A stretch of DNA of 64,000 nt, from the NCBI GenBank assembly GCA_947685225.1, contig CANTUV010000015.1:7378001-7442000 (forward strand), read 5' to 3'. Each line of letters opens with the position of its first letter. Within the stretch, counting starts at the first letter, position 1. The translations under genes were made by a program, and so were the position numbers. Source of the stretch: Garcia nutans. Lineage: Eukaryota > Streptophyta > Magnoliopsida > Malpighiales > Euphorbiaceae. This document shows, one piece after another, positions 39,556 to 51,267 of the stretch. Under the pieces are notes generated by a model that saw only the letters and a list, made by a program, of their open reading frames with translations, did not search any database and was not told the origin of the DNA.

Positions 39556-41180
39556 TATGAATAATTTATATTATCAGTATAACCTGTGCAAGTGTACTAT
39601 GTGTCATATCCTAGTGTGAGATGAGGTATAATTGATTGATTGACAGTTTGTAAAATCAAAACTTGGTTAATTGTTGATCTTGTGGAATCGTCAACAAAAA
39701 AACTAGAATCAAGATACTACCTTTTTAGAAGACAAATATGATATGGGATGATGATCTATGTCCCTTGAAAATCCATTCGAACAATTAGTTGACATTAATA
39801 TAGGAGATTTCGAATGATGAACATATTCTTGAATCAGAGTCATCAGAATCGAAATCAGAAGATAAATTAGACTTAATATTTTATACATTAATGAAATGTT
39901 ATTAATTTATTTTTTTAGACTTAAATATATTTTGATCACATTAATAATATGAATATTATATTATTTAAATATTTTGTAATTTAATTATTTGTGTTATTTT
40001 CAATATTTCTAAAATTCAATACTTTTTTAAAAAGTAAATTTATTATTTAATGATAAATTATTGATCGTGTCTAAAAATTTATTTACAATATACTGACGAA
40101 TTACCAACTACTTCATCTAAATTTTTTAAAAAATTCATCGACGGATTGCCGATCATATTTAAACCCTTTGCTAATGGATTATTGGCAAAAATAAAAATTT
40201 TTAAAAAGAATATTAAAATATTTTACTAATAAGTATTTTTAACATAAAAGAAATTGTTAAAATAATATACTGACGTATTGATTGTAAATAATTATCTATA
40301 GTTTTCATTATCTCGACGTGCTAGAATAATTTGAGAATTAAAACTACATTTAGTAAGTAATTGGAAATTACCGAGCGATTATCTTTTCTTCCAGTAAATT
40401 GTTTGTCGACAAAGTAATCGTAGATTGATTATTTTGGTCAGCAGTTGATATACTTTTTATCGGCAATTTTTTTTTATTTATCGACTAAACATTCCATCAT
40501 TAATGCACGAGTTTTATTTTGTCTTTTTTACTTCTTCGTTTTGTTATTTTATTTATCAAATAACCATTTCATTTTATCAAGATTTTTTTTGTTTTTGTCA
40601 TTTTTATTAAATTATTGTTCATCGTTTTATTAAATTATTAAATGATCTAATGGAACTATTTGTTATTTATTGTACAGAAGTGTCAAATAGAAAATAGAAT
40701 TGTACAACTTTTTCCTCAATTTAACTTTTAGGATATATACAATTGTGTAGAAGTTGAAAATAAATAAATACAATAGTAAAATGACTTAAAAATTTGATGT
40801 AAATTAGTGCATTACATCAAAATAATAAAATCAAGTTAAGTATACTAATTCTATTAATTTTTTTGTTTGATTTGGTCAATTTCTGGCAATTACTGACATG
40901 CATAAAAGAGGAATTTTAGCTCAAGTGGGACTTTAAGAAAAATGGATTCCAGAGGAGGCGTGTGGAAAAAGACCTATTCCTGAAGCAAATGATTTTGACT
41001 GGCTGTGTTGCCAAACTCTATTTTTTCTTTGCATTTGTAATTAATTAATTTATCAAAAGAAACAAACACTTGCAAAATTAGGTGTATACATCGTGAGTTT
41101 GGCATAGATTTGGTGTAGCCACGTCACATGACACATAGGAGCCTTCCTTTTTACTCGGAATAACTTTGCTAATTAGTTGA
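39556..41180. other. AT-rich intergenic stretch
   Basis: No gene. The part at 39890-40460 has scattered words such as 'actgacgaattacc', 'cgacggattgccg' and 'gtcgacaaagtaatcg' that recall subterminal regions of CACTA elements. Neither terminus nor target duplication was found. From about 40670 the sequence is the NAC promoter side, with no further repeat recognised. Confidence 0.4.
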
Positions 41181-41201
41181 CTTTATCCTGTTTTTGTTCC
41201 A

Positions 41202-41209
41202 TTATATAT
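41202..41209 (+). promoter_or_regulatory. Probable TATA box of the NAC gene
   Basis: TTATATAT lies 116 bp upstream of the NAC start codon. A CT-rich leader follows (41220-41310), as in many plant 5' UTRs. A TTGAC word (W-box core) occurs at 41177-41181, but its use is not shown. Confidence 0.55.
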
Positions 41210-41324
41210 TTCCCCCCAATCCCTCCAGTCCAGGTTTCATATTTTCTTCTCTTTGTTTACTTTTGCTTCATTAATTTCTCTTTTTTCTTTTTAACCAAAT
41301 TTCACCCTTGAAAAATAGGAAAAA

Positions 41325-44137
41325 ATGAGCAACATAAGCATGGTGGAGGCAAAATTGCCACCAGGATTTAGATTCCACCCAAAAGATGAAGAACTTGTTT
41401 GTGATTACTTGATGAAGAAGATCATTCATTCTGATTCTCTTCTTATGATTGAAGTTGACCTTAACAAGTGTGAACCTTGGGATATTCCCGGTGAGTTTTT
41501 CCCTTTTCTTTTTTTTTTTTGTTAAATTTATTTAAGCAGCCGCCTCCTTAGCCGGACTATCATCTCTTCCATCGCCGCAATTATTACATTATTAACGTTA
41601 GTTTTATATTGCAACATACGAGGAATAAAGTTTTGTTAGATATGAATATATAAGTAATAAAAAGATATGCAATAACGGAAAATTAGAATATAGAAATATA
41701 TATTTAACCGTTCTGTATGATTAAACTGGCAATAGAATGTAATACATTTTTTGTCATCACAGACTTTTTAAAAATAGGAATTAGGAAATATCGCTTCTTT
41801 TTCTTTATTTTGGCTAAAGTTGAGGTGATAGCAGCTGGATTGTCTATATATATATAAGACAAATTAATTTCTAAATGTTTGATAATTTTGGCCCATTATT
41901 TAAATTAGTAAACTTGTTTTTAAGTTGAATTTACCTTTGAAAAGGCTATACATCTTTTAAAAACTCGATCACTTTTAAATTTGTCATTTTACCCTCTCAA
42001 CTTTGACGTAACCATATAGCTCCTCCAACTCAATGATTTACTTAATCACCCTACCGTTTTTGCTGAAGTGGCATGATGTGTATGATACACTTCATTACCT
42101 CTCATGCTTCAGTAAAATTTGCTGCTGAAGTGGCATGATGTGTATGATACACTTCATTACCTCTCATGCTTGAGTAAAATTTGCTGTATGAACTATAAAA
42201 TTATATTTATATCCTTAATATAATACCTGCTACCCCATTTTCTTGTCCAAGTCTAATTAATGGTGAAAGAGCGGGGGACCTTTGAAATAAAGTAAATCGC
42301 CTTAGCCATCATTCTATATTTCATGCTATGCTGTAGTTGAAAAAATAATAATAATTCTATATGATAAAGTATATATTGTCATCTGGTTTTAAATAAAAAT
42401 TAGGAAAAATTACACAATTAATATTTGAATTATTTAAAAGTATTTTATTTATTTGTGGATTATTTTTTATTTAACCAATTTTTAATTTTTAAAAATAATA
42501 TCATATAGATATTTTTAATTATTTTCCGGACATTAGAATATTAAATTGTAACTCTAAAATCTCTAAAACTAAAAAAAAAAATAACAAAGAAAACTTTTTT
42601 AAATTGTTGAATAGCAAAACAAAATTTTAAATGGAGTTAAAGAGTTGCAAATCAACTAAAATTAGAGTTATGAATCAGTGCTTCGATAAATGAAAAATGA
42701 GTAAAATTAAATTTACAAAATTATTTTTAAAAATTAAAAAACTCATCGAATAAGAAATGTTCGAAAAATCAAAATAATAAATTTTATAAGTTTAAACACC
42801 TATAACTTTTTTTTAAAAAAAAATTAATATCAACTCCACTTACCCTCCCACGTGTATGTACCAAATAAAAAAATAAAAATAAAAACAAAACTTTCCCCTT
42901 CGTTAACCAATTTACCGTTCCATCATTTAGTTTTGAATTCACCAATATCTTTATTTTAAATATTCACAATATTGACTAATAAGTTTTCTTGTATATTATT
43001 TTTGTTTGGGTAAAACTACACCTATTTTAATGAATATGGTTACACTTTTTTTTTTGTTACAATTGCATATTTCGCTTCTCACAATAATGAATTTCTTTTG
43101 ACAAATACTAATATAATATTATCAGTATATAATTTCTGTTATATTTTTTTTCTTTATTCAAGAAAAGAAAGAAAAAAAAAGAATTTAATAGTTTACTAAA
43201 ACAATTTAATGCCTTTCTGGTTCTACTTTGCTCGATTCTAAAAGGATGATTTATAAATAATACTAAGAATAATAATAATAATAATAATAATCTAATAGCA
43301 AACTATTGACTTACTCTAAATATATATATTTTTTATTTTCTTTTTCTCTAAAAAATTAAAGAATAAATAAAACATCAATGGTATTTGACATTATTAGTTA
43401 TAACTTCGAATTAGTTTGATGAATTTATCAAATGGATCGAGAATGAATTTTAAAAATACAATCTGAGTTAGATATAGACAATGAGAAACTCAAGTAGAAT
43501 CACATCAAATTGTATGAATTACATTTTTTTTTATCATATTCTACTAAACTTACAGCATATTATGTTATTACTTTTATAATATAAATATATAAAACATAAA
43601 ATTCAACTCAACTTCAATAACAAAATTAATTAGAGTTAAGCTACAATTTTTTATTTCCATTTTAAATAATTTTGACATATTATAGCCCTTTCCTCCAAAT
43701 TAGTTTAGGTGAATGTATTAAATAAATAGTACATGAAAAATGCATACATATGCTTATTCATATATAAAAATAATGAGAATTACAAATATTACTTTTTAAA
43801 ATTATAAAAAATGGAAAAAAATAAAATTTAATATAATTTTTAAAAAAACCAGAGTAATATTTTGTAAAATTCTACCAAAATCCAATCTTTTTTTTTGTTT
43901 GAATCCTTTAATAATGAAAGAAGTATTTATTGATAAATTTAGAGTTATCTCTAAAATTTATCATGATTGCAAAGTTTAATTATACTCAAATTCACTAAAA
44001 AAAGAATTATTTATTTTAATTTATTTGGATGATATTTCAAAAATAATATGTAGGGATATTCTAGATATAAAGGTCATTAAATCCTTCTCACACCATGTTT
44101 TAGGTAAAAACCTTCAACTAACGTCTTAAAACACCCC

Positions 44138-44168
<31 letters not shown>

Positions 44169-45819
44169 AAAAAAGGTTCCAAATATCTTCAAAGATTCAT
44201 AAAATACATATTAATTTTAGTAAAAAAAAATAATTGATGTAAATTAAATATGTCATTATAATAGCTTCTTTAGAAGAAATTGACACTCTTGGCATTGTCC
44301 TAATGCCAAAAGTTATGAAAGCGATCGAGATAAAATCAAAGTCGTAAGTGCCTTACACCTTGTGCCCGCCACACGTGTGTGCATAACTGTCACATATTAT
44401 TAATGGATCAACTATTAACAAATTTCTACTTAATTTCATCCTTTTCTTGCTTATCAAATCCATAAATAAATAATTCATACAAAACTTAAAAAAAATAAAT
44501 GCGTTGGCCACTATATTTTACTATTTTACTTTTAAATTTAATGTGTGATATTATTTCATTATAAAATTAAAAATAAATAAATATATTTAAAATCAAATCC
44601 TCATATCAAATCACAAAAGGAAATAAATGCGTTAGCCACTATATTTTACTATTTTTACTTTAAAATTTAATGTGCGATATTATTTTATTATAAAATTAAA
44701 AATAAATATATATACTTAAAATCAAATCCTTATATCAAATCACAAAAGGATAATTTTTTAAAATTTTTAATTTCAATATAAATTATATGCTATAAACCCA
44801 AAAATTATCTCCTAAAAATTTTGAAAGTTAATTTCTTGGTCGCATCTCTATTAATTTATTCAATTATAGATACGATTTTTTAAAATGCGTGTCAATTTGA
44901 TGGGAGTAATAATTTTTATTACAGAAAAAATAAATATATATTTGACTCTCCTAAAAAAAAGAAAAGTTTAATATTTGTGAAATTGAATAAATGGTTATTA
45001 AATTGTATTCAATTAATTTCTTTGTTTCTCAAAAATAATTGTGTTGGGATGTGGAAAATTAGGTCATTATCACCATCCACAACCTTTAATTTTTCAAATT
45101 TCACATCTAACATGCGTAAGCAAAAACTATTATTTTTTTTATTTTTATATATTTTTTAAATTATTTGCAAATTACTACTATTACCTCCAATAATTCTCCA
45201 TAAATAGACAGATATTGACCTCTCAACCATATCATAGTTGTATTGTTGTCAGCAAACTTAGCCATCTTTTGTGAGTAATTGTTGATGCCTACATACGTGT
45301 TGGCTTTAGATAAGTCTCCATAATTAAACTTCTTTCATTTGACATCATGGTTTATCGTATTATCGAATATTTGGTAAATAATACCATTGCATTTGTCATT
45401 TTCATTTTGAAAAATCTTATTTAAATTTTTATTTAAATTTTAATTAACAAGATATATTTAATACAGTATATATATATATAAATAACAGAATCAATATGCT
45501 ATTTTATTATAATTAAAAAAATTTCAAAATAATAGAATTTTTTTTAATGGATCCGCTTGATATAGAAAATGTTTTTCACATATATATTATTATACTCTTG
45601 TTTGTTATGAATAAATTTCATTAAAAAAATTTAAATATTTATTTTAATTAGGGGAGAGATCGATGGCTACCTATATATTACTAATTAAAGATATGATCAT
45701 TGATTAATAAAAAGTCATTAACTATATGATGGTTGAAGTTGATTGTTCAACAATTAGTTGGATAAGGGATCGGAATATGAAATTAAACTGAAAATATTTA
45801 AGGCTATGCCTTAAAGAAC

Positions 45820-45896
<77 letters not shown>

Positions 45897-47928
45897 TGTA
45901 CAACTTCCTGTTTTTTTCTCTCATTGAGTACATAATATATTAGACCTGTTCTTGAATTAAAAACTTTTTAATTTGTTAAAAAAAGATAGTGTGTCAGGTA
46001 ATTAGTGGTTTAGTAAAAAAAATATTAATGGAAAATAAGAAAATATTTTTATGTAGAAACAGCATGTGTTGGAGGAAAAGAATGGTATTTTTACAGCCAA
46101 CGTGATAGAAAGTATGCAACTGGAGTAAGAACAAATAGGGCAACGGCATCTGGGTACTGGAAGGCCACTGGGAAAGACCGTCCAATCCTTCGTAAGGGCA
46201 GCCTTGTTGGGATGAGGAAGACCTTAGTGTTCTACCAAGGAAGGGCTCCTAAAGGAAGAAAAACTGATTGGGTCATGCATGAGTTTCGCCTTGAGGGTAC
46301 TCTTCCCCCTCCTAAAATTTCTCCATACAATAAGGTAAATTAAATTATAAGTCTTATCATTTTCTTTTTCACTTTTTTATTGGTTTTTGTCTCTTAACTA
46401 TTGGTGATTTATAAGATAAACAAAAACAACGGATACATGTTGTATTTATTGGTGTGTTCTAACTTACATGTTTATTCATTGGGTTATAAATTCTCATCTA
46501 TGCTATTATTATTAAATAGAAATGATTTGGTTAATTTCATTATCTAATTTTGACGAAACAATCATTTTCAAATTGTTCTATTTATTCCTTATATTTTTGC
46601 AAGAACCAAGGTGCATCTTGCATTTTAATAAAGATTTTTCATTATTCATTTCAAAAACAGTTTTTTGACTTTGGTAGATGTTTGATGTTTCCTCTTTGTC
46701 TTCTTTTGAAATCTCCCTTTCTTTTATTACTTCTATATGCAAATAGAAATAAAAAAAATATTCCAGTTGCTTACTAAGATACCCTTAATTGATTTTATAA
46801 TTAAAGATCTTATTATGCAAACCTTGCTTATTTATTTTCTCAGCTGTAATGCATGATATTAAATTTAATGATTTATTAATTAATAATTACTTACAGAATG
46901 TGAAACAAATAATATCACCATCAATCACCCTTAATTATTGACTTTATTTGCCAATAGACTTTAATTTGATGATTATAAAGGGATCAAGGCCAAGATCATC
47001 TTAGAAATCAATGAATATTAAATTTTATTTGTTTTCAATATTAAGGTCTCTTGTTGTTTGTGTTTTGATTTATTGTTGATTTTATAATTAAGGATCCTAT
47101 CCAAAGCTAGTCTTTCTATTTCTTTTGGGAGGGACAAATTTGTAAATGTATAAATATAGTTTCAACTTTAATCAGAAACAAATTAATGAAAAAAAAATTG
47201 TTTTTGAATTTTTAATATTCTTAAAATTATTTAGTATTTGACTGATAAATTTGTAATTCAATGGTACTGAAATTGATTTTAAAACAGAAAAGATTTTTAA
47301 ATTTTGATTTTAATCGAAATTATTAATGTTATATATATATTTGTTTTTTTTTTTTTTACTTTTTCAAATATAGCTATGTAATTGTCCTATTTTGTTGTTG
47401 GTGTTAAAAATGTACATAAAGGCGGATTGGGTGTTATGTCGAGTGTTCTACAAAAATAGAGAAGTTAATGGAAAACAAAGCTTGGGAAGCTGCAGCTATG
47501 ATGACATTGACACAGCAGGCTCTTCATCTCTCCCACCGCTATTGGATTCTTACATCATTTTTGACCAAACTCAACCAAACATGGATGAGTATGAGCATGA
47601 TGAGCAAGTGCCCTGCTTCTTTTTCTCACAAAACCAAACAAACCTGGTTTTCCCACAAAACAACCAAATGCACTACTCAAACATACCCACAAAGCTGAGT
47701 ACAACTACATCATTTGGACAAATACCTGTCACAGCTTGTCCTAATTTAGACGTTTTCTCTTGCGACAAAAAGGTCATTAAAGCCGTTCTAAATCAACTTA
47801 CGAAGATCGATACCAATCCCAATCCTAACATTAATAATGTTCATGGTTCTCCTGCAAGCTTAGGAGAAGGAAGTTTAGAGAGTTACTTATCTGAAGTGGG
47901 TATGTCCAACATATGGAATCCTTATTGA
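41325..47928 (+). CDS. NAC1: NAC-domain transcription factor, NAC1-like
   Basis: Three exons: 41325-41490, 46057-46334 and 47422-47928, with GT-AG junctions and matching phases (1, then 0), giving about 316 residues. NAC subdomains are in order: A LPPGFRFHP; B DEELVCDYL; C VDLNKCEPWDIPE through EWYFYSQRDRKYATG and GYWKATGKD; D VGMRKTLVFYQGRAPKGRKTDWVMHEFRL; E ADWVLCRVFYKNREV. The N-terminal SMVEAKLPPGFRFHPKD and the C-terminal VPCF, SQLTKID-like (NQLTKID) and EGS-ES-L motifs match Arabidopsis NAC1. In that species NAC1 is a nuclear auxin-responsive regulator of lateral root formation. The start at 41325 keeps the extended N-terminus; a second in-frame ATG is at 41340. Intron 1 is unusually long (4566 bp) and repeat-rich. 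No stops or frameshifts are seen, so the gene is probably functional. Orthology is inferred from remembered motifs, not a search. Confidence 0.93.
42061..42184 (+). repeat. 62-bp direct tandem duplication in NAC intron 1
   Basis: Two almost identical 62-bp copies (42061-42122 and 42123-42184), each containing GGCATGATGTGTATGATACA. Only a few bases differ, so the duplication is young. Confidence 0.92.
44134..44174 (+). repeat. C25-A16 homopolymer pair in NAC intron 1
   Basis: A run of 25 C (44134-44158) is followed at once by 16 A (44159-44174). The opposite strand has a G25 run able to form G-quadruplex. The exact length is prone to sequencing or assembly error. Confidence 0.9.
44489..44750 (+). 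repeat. ~129-bp tandem duplication in NAC intron 1
   Basis: Two copies begin AAATAAATGCGTT(G/A)GCCAC at about 44493 and 44621 and share the run to 'aaatcacaaaagga'. There are few differences between them. Confidence 0.88.
45821..45897 (+). repeat. (TAA)n microsatellite in NAC intron 1
   Basis: About 25 uninterrupted TAA repeats, ending 160 bp before exon 2. It is probably length-variable between individuals. Confidence 0.95.
47603..47623 (+). promoter_or_regulatory. miR164-type target site in NAC exon 3
   Basis: The segment contains GTGCCCTGCTTCT, a run of complementarity to plant miR164. Extending outward gives one further A/C mismatch, two G:U pairs and end mismatches. It encodes EQVPCFFF, at the same place as EHVPCF in NAC1, where miR164 cleavage is known in Arabidopsis. 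Confidence 0.8.
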
Positions 47929-49125
47929 TTTTATTATATTTATGAACTTCTATACCATTTATATGAATTCACAAAAAAAAGTGGAAATCAAGGAGCATCA
48001 TTTTATATATAGCTAGTGTGAAAAATATATGCATCTTCCATTGTTAGCATGATGATTTCTTAGTTATATATGATGGGGTAATAAGACATGTATTCTACTC
48101 TTGATTGTAGATTGTGAAGTATATTGATTGAAATGAAAAATTGTACAAATTTTTAATGTGCATCAGACATGTGAGGTTATTTTAAATTAATTACACTAAA
48201 TTAATTTGAATTTATACATTAAATTTTAAATTAATTACGTATCTAATAAGATCTTTATACAATTCTTTAAAACTGTTTTTCAATTAAACTTAATCTTAAG
48301 CATAACTATTTACTATTTAAGATGAAATATTGTTTGCCTAAGTAATAACCAATCTCGGCTTTTAGTTGGATGCGGGTATACAAGAGGATTAATTTAGGTT
48401 CTTCAACCAAATTGTGCTCATAACCGACTCCAAGCGTCATGTTAATTTCTTAAAAGGACTAAAAGAGAGATTAAATTATCCCTTGAATTCTACAAGATTT
48501 TGAATAAAATTTAGAAATAGTAGCAAATTAGACAACGAAATAGAATTCTCAGACTATTCACAATGAATAAAAACAAAAAAAGATGGAAAAATTAGAGCTA
48601 ATTATAATGAAACCTTGAAAGATTAACATGATTCAAATGAAAATTCAAATTTACTTGAAGGATTTTGAAGATAAGTTGGTTATAGCTGCTAAATTCTAAG
48701 AGAATTTGATGATCTTTAGTAGATCTTGGCCAAGGAATGAAATTTTTGCTTTTTGTCAAATTTTGAGTCTTATGTTGAACATATCACATACCATCTACGC
48801 CTACCGTTCTGTGTACTTCTAGCATCCTTGCATTTTCTATGTACATATCTTCATTCCCATTTGTGTACTGTATACTAGCTACTTCCAAGGTCATATTGAT
48901 TCTACAACAGGTTGAGCTGATTAATTCAACAGCTCCAGCCATTTGCTGGCGCCCTTGCCATATATATATATATATATATATATTATCCGTCATGCCCATG
49001 TTTGCCCAAAATACTAACATACAAAGACTAAAAGAACCTTGAAACAATTTGTTAAATAGTCTCTTTCAGATGTGAATCAATAAATAAAGAACAATGGCTC
49101 CATAGTCAAGGTTCTCAATCAATAT
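47929..49125 (+). other. NAC 3' UTR and downstream AT-rich spacer
   Basis: The stop codon is TGA at 47926-47928. The polyadenylation site was not resolved; AATAAG at about 48080 is a weak candidate. After about 48200 there is no gene. A (TA)n run lies at 48960-48981, and the open frames across it on both strands are short and overlap low-complexity sequence. Confidence 0.5.
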
Positions 49126-49129
49126 CAGG

Positions 49130-50881
49130 GGTCATGGATATATCCTGGTCTTCTCGTAAGAGTGTTGGACTCAATTAATTAGAGAGAAAATTACATCTTT
49201 TAGGTCAAAAGTCTGTTTTGTTTTCATATATACGGAACACAATTTTTTTTTTTTCAAATTTACGTATTGAAAGTCAACTTTTTTAATTTTTTTAATTTTA
49301 TTTTTTACGAGTTATTTATATTTATGTTTTTTACATAAATTTTTTTTATGTCAAATTTTTAACATACACAAAAAAATAATAATAAATATATACACGACAT
49401 ATATATAATATATACTCAATATATACAAAATATATACTTAACAATATAAACTACATCTATAATACATCTACATAATATTTTTAACATTTATTTAATTTTA
49501 TTTTTTAATTTTTTATTCTCACATTATCCACACAATATTCACATAATATCTACACAATATTCAGTAATTTTTATATAAAATGTACACAACTTAAATAACA
49601 AAAACATAACATAAATACAATATAATTAAATAAAACATATACAACACATCTACTACACATCTACATAATAAAATTATATGTATTCCTTTTATTTTTTTAT
49701 GTGTATAATATGTAACATTTATTTAAAAATAAATTTAATAATTTTTATTAATATATTTTTGCATGTTTTATTTTATTTTTATTTTTTAAGTGTTACTTAT
49801 TTTTTATAATTAAAATTAAAATTTTTTCTTTTTATGAAAAAATTGTAATTTTTATATGATGAAAAATAATTTAAAATATTAATTTTTATTATTTTATTAG
49901 AATATTTTTATTTAACATTGAAGTTTGAAAAAAAATTTGAAGTAAAATATTGATTATAGTGAGGGAATAAGTATTTAAAAAAAAAACTTTTGTTTCATTG
50001 AGAAATGTGGTATTTTCAAAATTTTATGCAAACTTGTTATAAAAGTATAAATATTTTTAGTTTTTATAATATTTTTGTAATATAAATTATTTTTTAAATA
50101 GTTATGCAAATGTCCCTTAATTCGATGGCAAATGGGCTTCTTAATTGATTTTAGCTCACCTCCACTAAAATGGCCTAAATTGTTGAGCACTACATTTATA
50201 TTTTTGTTTTTCTTCCATGATTTTCCGATGTGGGATTGGGTTTCCTTCTACTTGTTGTGCCTTCCTTGCTTTCTCTCATTTTCTCTTTCATATGGCCATG
50301 GCTTTTTCTATTTCCAACACTCTCTCTCAAGTCCAACTGACCTTGGGCCAATTGTGACTTGCCTTCATGTCTTGGGCTTGTGTTCCTTCTTGAACCTTAG
50401 AGGCCTCAGGTCCTTTTTCTACTTACCCGAGCTTATACTCTTTTTGAGTTTCATAGGCCTTCAGTCACTCTTCTTGATTTTTGCTTGGGCTTGTACTCTT
50501 AAACTTCAGAGGCTGCAGGTCATCCTTGGATCTTCCTCACTGAGCTTTGCTTATCTTTGGGCTTCACATCCTGGGCTATAGATCTTTTTCATCATGCCAT
50601 GCCCAACTCGCTAAGCTCCTCCCAGTTTTGGACCTTCATGGGCCGTGAGGCCATTGGGCTTTGATACCATGTTAGATTTTTATGGAGTTGGGCCTAATCT
50701 TCTTATAAGAATGTTAGACTCAATTAATTGGATGGCAAATGAACTTGACTTCCTTTGGCAAATGGGCTTCTCAATTAATTTGGGCTCACCTCCACTAAAA
50801 TGGCCTAAGCCATTTTAGTTTGATGAGCAATACATTTATATTTTGGTTTTTCTTCCCAAGATTTCCCAATGTGGGACTAGG
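49130..50881 (-). mobile_element. Small LTR element, TRIM-like (minus strand)
   Basis: Two related direct repeats share TTAGACTCAATTAATTGG-like, GGCAAATGGGCTTCT, CTCACCTCCACTAAAATGGCC and GATGTGGGAYT blocks. They lie at 49130-50319 and 50675-50881. Between them are ~355 bp without coding capacity. A primer site TGGTATCAAAGCC (minus strand, 50662-50674) abuts the upstream LTR, and a GAGAGAGAG purine tract abuts the other at 50320. The left LTR is enlarged by an AT-rich insertion at about 49185-50117, and the right one is cut by the LTR that starts at 50882. The plus-strand 149-codon frame at 50132-50581 runs across LTR and internal region and is not a gene. Confidence 0.6.
49185..50117. mobile_element. 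AT-rich ~0.93 kb insertion within the TRIM LTR
   Basis: Comparing the two LTR copies, this stretch is present only in the left one. TTAATT occurs at both edges and may be the duplicated target. It is non-coding and AT-rich. Its ends (AGAGAGAAAATTACATC and, reversed, GGGACATTTGCATAAC) recall Mutator-type non-autonomous elements but do not form a clear inverted repeat. Confidence 0.4.
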
Positions 50882-51267
50882 TGTGAGAGGAGATTTTTGA
50901 CCCCACTTCCATATGGAATGGTTCTTGCGACTTCGACATTATTAGGCTCAGGGCCTTAGAGAACATGAACCTAAACCCAGAGAAAATGGATTCGCCACCC
51001 GGACAAGCCGGAAAAGAAGAAAGAGGTGGATGGTTCGATTCCTAAGGAATCCCCAACCACCAAATGGATTTAAAAAGTTGAGTACGTATGGAAAAAATGA
51101 GAATGACCTAACACCCCCATAACGCCCGGTTCATTGAAAACGGCCTCCTTTTCAGGTCTATATATAATTAAATTTTTAGTTATTATGATATTATCCATAC
51201 TACACACAATTTAAAAAAAATAAATATCCATCACTTTATTATGATAAAAACAAACAAAATAGGCACC
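50882..51267 (-). repeat. Solo-like gypsy LTR, 3' half (split by the Athila element)
   Basis: Plus strand starts TGTGAGAGGAG and is the inverted counterpart of 19004-18640, including the 'ctcagggccttagagaac' block. It ends in GCACC (51263-51267), which recurs at 62570-62574 across the Athila insertion. No primer site lies inward of 50882, so this is probably a solo LTR. Confidence 0.8.

Noticed and set aside
39890..40460. Second CACTA terminus to pair with 26911
   Set aside because: Some words resemble subterminal repeats, but reverse-complement comparison with 26911-27500 showed no clear match.
50132..50581. 149-codon plus-strand frame rich in Leu and Phe
   Set aside because: It spans the LTR-internal boundary of the TRIM-like element, and CT-rich sequence explains the hydrophobicity.
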